64,000 nt of DNA, from the NCBI GenBank assembly GCA_016207885.1, contig JACQZE010000005.1:124001-188000 (forward strand), read 5' to 3'. Within the stretch, counting starts at the first letter, position 1, and every line of letters starts with the position of its first letter. Below, one piece after another: positions 60,325 through 64,000 of the stretch. A model generated the notes under the pieces. The model was not told the DNA's origin. It did not search any database and saw nothing but the letters and a program-made list of their open reading frames with translations. The position numbers and the translations under genes were made by a program. The stretch comes from Nitrospirota bacterium (GTDB lineage Bacteria > Nitrospirota > Thermodesulfovibrionia > UBA6902).

Positions 60325-60353
60325 TTGCTTTTCCTCTTGCCTGAAACTACAAT
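60325..60353 (+). promoter_or_regulatory. Leaderless promoter for ubiA
   Basis: TTGCTT (60325-60330), a 17-base spacer and TACAAT (60348-60353) predict a start at 60360, two bases before ATG 60362. No ribosome site is present. Confidence 0.6.
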
Positions 60354-60361
60354 AAGTCGTT

Positions 60362-61225
60362 ATGTCCATGCTGAAAAAAATTACTGACTATCTCAGGATG
60401 ATAAAGTTCTCGCATTCGGTCTTTGCCCTGCCCTTTGCCTTTACCGGCGCGCTGCTCGCCGCAGGCGGCATCCCGACGATCAGGCAGATATTCTGGATAA
60501 CGATAGCGATGTTCGGCGCGCGTTCCGGCGCGATGGGGATTAACAGGATCGTTGATAAAAAGATAGATGCCCTCAACCCGCGCACAAAGGAGAGGGAGCT
60601 TCCAAGCGGTGTGATAAGATCAGGCGAGGCGTTCTTCTTTACGATCGTTGCTTTTGCGGTCTTTGTGGCAGCGGCATATAAACTAAACCCTCTATGCTTC
60701 CTTATCTCGCCGTTTGCCATAGCTATAATTATCCTATACCCATATACAAAGAGGTTCACATGGTTATGTCACGTGGTGCTGGGGATTGCAATAGCATTCG
60801 CTCCATTCGGCGCCTGGGCTGCTGTAAGAGGCGCTATAGAGCCGGAGATATTCCCGCTTGTCATAGCGGTGCTCTTCTGGGTAGCGGGGTTTGACCTCTT
60901 TTACGCGCTGCATGATATTGATTTTGATAAAGAGCAGAATCTATATTCAGTGCCGAGCAGGTTCGGGATAAATAAGACCCTGTGGACTGCAAGGCTGTTT
61001 CACCTCATAACCGTCTCGATGCTCTTGCTTCTCATTCCCCTTTTCCATCTCTCTGCGATATATCTTTTCGGGATTCTAATCGCAATCGCGATGCTTCTCT
61101 ATGAACACTCACTTGTCAGGCCGACAGACCTCAGCAGGCTGGATATGGCGTTCTTTAATATGAACGGCTACATAAGCATTACGGTATTTGTCTTTACTCT
61201 TTTAAATTATATTCTTCCATTGTAG
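60362..61225 (+). CDS. ubiA: 4-hydroxybenzoate/aromatic prenyltransferase (UbiA family)
   Basis: A 287-residue membrane protein with about eight helices and the two Asp-rich motifs: INRIVDKKIDALNPRTKERELPSG (about 60-83) and GFDLFYALHDIDFDKEQNLYSVPSRFG (about 178-204). It attaches a polyprenyl chain to an aromatic acid in quinone synthesis. With ubiD one gene later, it may belong to the futalosine menaquinone route (MqnP/MqnL type) rather than to ubiquinone synthesis, because the organism looks anaerobic. That assignment is inference. Confidence 0.9.
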   Translation: MSMLKKITDYLRMIKFSHSVFALPFAFTGALLAAGGIPTIRQIFWITIAMFGARSGAMGINRIVDKKIDALNPRTKERELPSGVIRSGEAFFFTIVAFAVFVAAAYKLNPLCFLISPFAIAIIILYPYTKRFTWLCHVVLGIAIAFAPFGAWAAVRGAIEPEIFPLVIAVLFWVAGFDLFYALHDIDFDKEQNLYSVPSRFGINKTLWTARLFHLITVSMLLLLIPLFHLSAIYLFGILIAIAMLLYEHSLVRPTDLSRLDMAFFNMNGYISITVFVFTLLNYILPL

Positions 61226-61350
61226 AATGTTAGTGGCGGTTCCCCTCTTAGGCAAAGAGGGGTTAGGGGAGATTTTAAAATGAAAACTATATACACTTTA
61301 ATCATGAAATCCCCCCATGCCCCCCTTTGTCAAAGTGGGGATAATTAAAT

Positions 61351-61965
61351 ATGATAGAAAAGCTCATCAGCCACGCTCATAAGGTAAGTGCAGCCGGACT
61401 TGTCGTCGGCTCAAGCGGGAATATAAGCTCCCGGCTCTACAAGAACATGTTCGCGATCTCATCTGCCGGCGCCTGGCTCGGCGAACTGACACAGGATGAC
61501 ATAACAACATGCTATCTTGATGACAAAGATAAATATGACGGGACTGAACCTTCCATGGAGGCGCCGTTTCACAGGGCTATCTACCTTGAGCGGCCGGATG
61601 TAAAGGCGATACTGCATTTCCAGTCTCCATACGCGACAACGCTTGCCTGCGCCCGGACGCTTGATTTCAATCTGAACTTTATCCCGGAGGTTCCGGCGTA
61701 TCTGAAGAACATCAAGGTTATCTCATATTCAAATCCGGGCTCCCAGCTTTTGACAGAGGATATCAAAGCGAATATCATGGGCACTGACTGCAACATACTT
61801 GTTCTCCGGGGACACGGCCAGATAGCTATTGGCAAAGATCTGAAGAGTATGCTCAGGAATGCTGAGATCTTTGAGTTCGCCTGCATGATAAAGTGCCAGG
61901 GCTTAGAGCTGAATACTTATAATCCTCAGACTATAAAGGAACTACAGGATTACGAAAAGGCTTAA
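61351..61965 (+). CDS. Class II aldolase/adducin-family protein
   Basis: A 204-residue fuculose-phosphate-aldolase-like protein. It has GSSGNISSRLY (about 20-30), the Glu in TEPSMEAPFHRAIYLERPDVKAILHFQSPYA (about 63-93), and NILVLRGHGQIAIGKDL (about 152-168). The usual zinc pair HxH is LHFQ, so one of three metal histidines is replaced by Gln, and the enzyme may use another metal site or have changed activity. It lies between ubiA and ubiD on the same strand. A quinone-related role is only suggested by position. Confidence 0.85.
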   Translation: MIEKLISHAHKVSAAGLVVGSSGNISSRLYKNMFAISSAGAWLGELTQDDITTCYLDDKDKYDGTEPSMEAPFHRAIYLERPDVKAILHFQSPYATTLACARTLDFNLNFIPEVPAYLKNIKVISYSNPGSQLLTEDIKANIMGTDCNILVLRGHGQIAIGKDLKSMLRNAEIFEFACMIKCQGLELNTYNPQTIKELQDYEKA

Positions 61966-61998
61966 CCATCTATCTTGTTCCCAACAGCTTAATTCCTG

Positions 61999-62004
61999 TA
62001 TCAT
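61999..62004 (+). promoter_or_regulatory. Leaderless promoter -10 box for ubiD
   Basis: TATCAT at 61999-62004, seven bases before the ATG at 62011, predicts transcription from the A of the start codon. The -35 (TTGTTC at 61975-61980, 18-base spacer) is weak. Confidence 0.45.
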
Positions 62005-62010
62005 ATCTTC

Positions 62011-63477
62011 ATGGCTTATAAAGACCTTAGAGAATTTATTGCTCTTCTGGAAAAGAAGGGCCTGCTGAAGCGGATAAAGGCTGAGGTTGACCCTATCCTT
62101 GAACTATCTGAAATAACGGACAGGGTCTGCAAGAGTCCCGACGGAGGCAAGGCGCTACTCTTTGAGAATGTAAAAGGTTCCCAATTTCCTGTTGTGACAA
62201 ACATCTTCGGCTCATTTGAGAGAATGGCGATGGCGCTTGAAGTTGCCAAAATTGATGATGTTGCCGCGAGAATAAATGATCTGCTCAAGCAATCCCCTCC
62301 AAAGACGCTTATGGAGAAGCTCTCGATGCTCCCGAAGCTTCTTGAGTTCTCAAAGTTCTTCCCAAAGACGGTCAAAAACGCTCAGTGTCAGGAGGTCATA
62401 GAAAAGGATAATCCCGACCTGAGCAGATTCCCGATAATAAAATGCTGGCCAAGTGACGGACAGCCGACTGATGAAGGCAGGTTCATTACACTGCCGATGG
62501 TATTTACCAAAGACCCGGAGACAGGCAGGCCGAACTGCGGCATGTACCGTATCCACATATTTGATAAACAGACAACCGGTATGCACTGGCATATTCACAA
62601 AGACGGCGCGCGCCATTATGACAAATACAAGGCGATGAACAAACGCATGCCCGCCGCAATCGCTGTCGGAAGCGACCCTGCTGTCATGTACTCAGCAACC
62701 GCGCCGCTTCCTGAGGCGATCGATGAGATGATGTTTGCAGGCTTTCTCAGAAAAGAGCCTGTTGAGATGGTCAAATGCATTACATCCGAAATAGAAGTTC
62801 CGGCAAACAGCGAGCTTATTATTGAAGGCTATCTTGAGCCCGGAGAGACACGCATAGAAGGGCCGTTCGGAGACCATACCGGATTTTACTCTGCCGCAGA
62901 TCAATATCCTGTATTCCATGTCACGTGCATTACACACAGAAAGGATATGATCTATCCCGCAACACTTGTAGGCAAACCGCCTATGGAAGACTGCTATATC
63001 GGCAAGGCGACAGAGAGGATATTCCTCCCGCTGCTTCAGATGGAGTTCACAGAGATAAAGGACATGAACCTGCCTATGGAGGGGGTATTTCACAACTGCG
63101 CCCTCATATCAATAAAGAAGAGTTATCCCGGCCACGCGAAGAAGATAATTCACGGACTCTGGGGCAAGGGGCAGATGATGTTCGCAAAGCTCCTCATAAT
63201 CGTTGACGATGATGTTGATGTGCAGAACATCTCTTACACCGCATGGCGCGTACTCAATAATGTTGACTGGAAGAGGGATGTGGTCATAGCAGACGGCCCG
63301 CTTGATGACCTCGACCACGCTGCGAACTTCCCGCGCTACGGCTCAAAGATGGGCATAGATGCAACCCGCAAGACAAGAGAAGAAGGCATGACCCGCGAAT
63401 GGCCTGATGAACTTTTTATGTCTGATGAGATCAAGAGGCTTGTTGATGAGAGATGGAAGGAGTACGGGTTGGAGTAA
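62011..63477 (+). CDS. ubiD: UbiD-family decarboxylase
   Basis: A 488-residue prenylated-FMN-dependent decarboxylase that removes the carboxyl group from polyprenyl-hydroxybenzoate or, in the futalosine route, from an analogous intermediate. It has YKDLREFIALLEKKGLLKRI at the N-terminus, ITLPMVFTKDPETGRPNCGMYRIHIFDKQTTGMHWHIHKDGARHY (about 160-205), VMYSATAPLP, IEGPFGDHTGFYS (about 282-294), and AYTxxRVLNNVDWKRD. The UbiX enzyme that makes the cofactor is not in this window. Predicted to be translated from a leaderless mRNA. Confidence 0.95.
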   Translation: MAYKDLREFIALLEKKGLLKRIKAEVDPILELSEITDRVCKSPDGGKALLFENVKGSQFPVVTNIFGSFERMAMALEVAKIDDVAARINDLLKQSPPKTLMEKLSMLPKLLEFSKFFPKTVKNAQCQEVIEKDNPDLSRFPIIKCWPSDGQPTDEGRFITLPMVFTKDPETGRPNCGMYRIHIFDKQTTGMHWHIHKDGARHYDKYKAMNKRMPAAIAVGSDPAVMYSATAPLPEAIDEMMFAGFLRKEPVEMVKCITSEIEVPANSELIIEGYLEPGETRIEGPFGDHTGFYSAADQYPVFHVTCITHRKDMIYPATLVGKPPMEDCYIGKATERIFLPLLQMEFTEIKDMNLPMEGVFHNCALISIKKSYPGHAKKIIHGLWGKGQMMFAKLLIIVDDDVDVQNISYTAWRVLNNVDWKRDVVIADGPLDDLDHAANFPRYGSKMGIDATRKTREEGMTREWPDELFMSDEIKRLVDERWKEYGLE

Positions 63478-63486
63478 CCTTTAATT

Positions 63487-63534
63487 TGTCATTCTGGCGG
63501 CTCCGTCCTGCCTACTGTTGGCTTGTCCGGAATC
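63487..63534 (+). repeat. Dispersed repeat element, copy 2
   Basis: This segment matches 33244-33291 with about two differences over 48 bases. The first copy has an added inverse-complement arm. It lies between ubiD and the WD40 gene. Function unknown. Confidence 0.75.
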
Positions 63535-63550
63535 GTAACTATTAACTTAA

Positions 63551-64000
63551 ATGAAAAAACTACTAATCTTTTTAGCTCTTTTCCTATCAGTTTTCTCACC
63601 TTTTACAGCTCAAAGTCAAAGCATAAAACTTATAAAAACTTTTGGTAATTATAATGGGGAGACTGTTTTATCAGTTGATATCTCCCCTGATGGCAAGAAA
63701 ATTTTGTCAGGACATGACATACCTCCTGATAAAGGAAGCTATTTAGATAAAGGTCATATAAAACTATGGGACATATCTAACAGCAATGAGATTTTTACTT
63801 TTACCGGACATTCACGACAAGTTAAATCTGTGGCTTTTTCTCCTGATGGCCTAACAGCTGCTTCTGCCAGTATAGACGGTACAATAAGAGTGTGGGATGT
63901 GACAACAGGAAACGAGGTGAAAGTATTAAGAAAAGTACAAGCCAAATATAGTCTTGCATTTACAGTAGATTACTCCCCAAGCGGAAAAGAACTTCTTGTC
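63551..64000 (+). CDS. Exported WD40-repeat protein (partial, continues past the window)
   Basis: The visible 150 residues start at ATG 63551 (MKKLLIFLALFLSVFSPFTAQ), a signal peptide. Then come WD-type blades: TVLSVDISPDGKKILSGHD...HIKLWDIS (about 35-78), IFTFTGHSRQVKSVAFSPDGLTAASASIDGTIRVWDVTTGNEV (about 83-125), and the next VDYSPSGKELLV at the window end. Such propellers bind partner proteins; an exported one may act in the periplasm or outside. Its C-terminal part is unseen. AT-rich compared with its neighbours. Confidence 0.88.
   Translation, partial: MKKLLIFLALFLSVFSPFTAQSQSIKLIKTFGNYNGETVLSVDISPDGKKILSGHDIPPDKGSYLDKGHIKLWDISNSNEIFTFTGHSRQVKSVAFSPDGLTAASASIDGTIRVWDVTTGNEVKVLRKVQAKYSLAFTVDYSPSGKELLV

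Noticed and set aside
61226-61350. GC-rich repeated CCCCTCTT/CCCCCTTT sequences as a mobile element or terminator.
   Set aside because: They are short, imperfect inverted repeats without a T-run or coding capacity; similar boiler-plate sequence lies at 41670-41705, so I leave them as possible dispersed repeats only.

Overview
The window is a typical bacterial chromosome segment with short intergenic gaps and short same-strand operons. I see no transposase, prophage or CRISPR array. The gene content points to an anaerobic or microaerophilic Gram-negative c-type cytochrome specialist, most likely Nitrospirota (Thermodesulfovibrionia-like) or a related deep lineage. The evidence is System II cytochrome c maturation (ResB/CcsA), a 37-heme cytochrome, a short (class III-like) hybrid cluster protein, CFI-box surface proteins, a rhombosortase pair, and UbiA/UbiD-type quinone genes. 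The phylum call is inference from content; no rRNA gene is present.

Layout. 1-5.3 kb: the end of a nitrilase-family gene, a dead vapC fragment, then a leftward cluster of giant multiheme cytochrome c, outer-membrane beta-barrel and four-histidine cytochrome b, which looks like an electron conduit across the envelope. 5.4-13 kb: DUF5666 lipoprotein, DUF6502 regulator-like protein, adk, mdh, a membrane metallophosphoesterase with a MscS channel, and two small exported proteins. 13-14.4 kb: a GNAT toxin and small antitoxin beside a tRNA-Met(CAT), with a decayed copy of the tRNA 3' end on the far side. 14.5-18.3 kb: mobB-like, a small Cys protein, a CcsA/HemX-type protein, hemA and hemC. 18.5-25.4 kb: NERD protein, SurA-N protein, MltD-like transglycosylase, TPR protein, PHP phosphoesterase, and a 710-aa CFI-box/beta-barrel fusion. 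25.5-31.3 kb: metal ABC transporter, JAMM protein, DUF2157/GDYXXLXY membrane pair. 31.3-35.7 kb: a MurU-AmgK-like fusion and NamZ (peptidoglycan recycling), rimI and tsaB. 35.8-41.6 kb: glgP, a histidine-kinase-like protein, resB and ccsA. 41.8-47.3 kb: an accessory stretch around recN with VapBC, AbrB/PIN, an orphan ParD and BrnTA, a structured leader with a 42-aa ORF, and a winged-helix-like protein. 47.3-57 kb: an in-frame CysE-CysS fusion, small proteins, rhombotarget lipoprotein plus rhombosortase, a flavin-binding protein, a repeat CFI-box protein, typA and a histone-H1-like small protein. 57-64 kb: hcp with an FNR-like palindrome upstream, phosphoesterase, DUF1015, ubiA, class II aldolase, ubiD, and the start of a WD40 protein.

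A feature that runs through the window is promoter placement. At least eleven transcription units have a sigma70-like -10 box placed so that the predicted first transcribed base is at or within two bases of the start codon, and none of them has a Shine-Dalgarno sequence. This suggests widespread leaderless mRNAs alongside normal SD-led genes. The strongest candidates for undescribed biology are the cytochrome/barrel/cytochrome b locus, the CFI-box protein with an internal signal peptide before a barrel domain, the CysE-CysS fusion, the leaderless gene set, and the structured leader at 46.2 kb.
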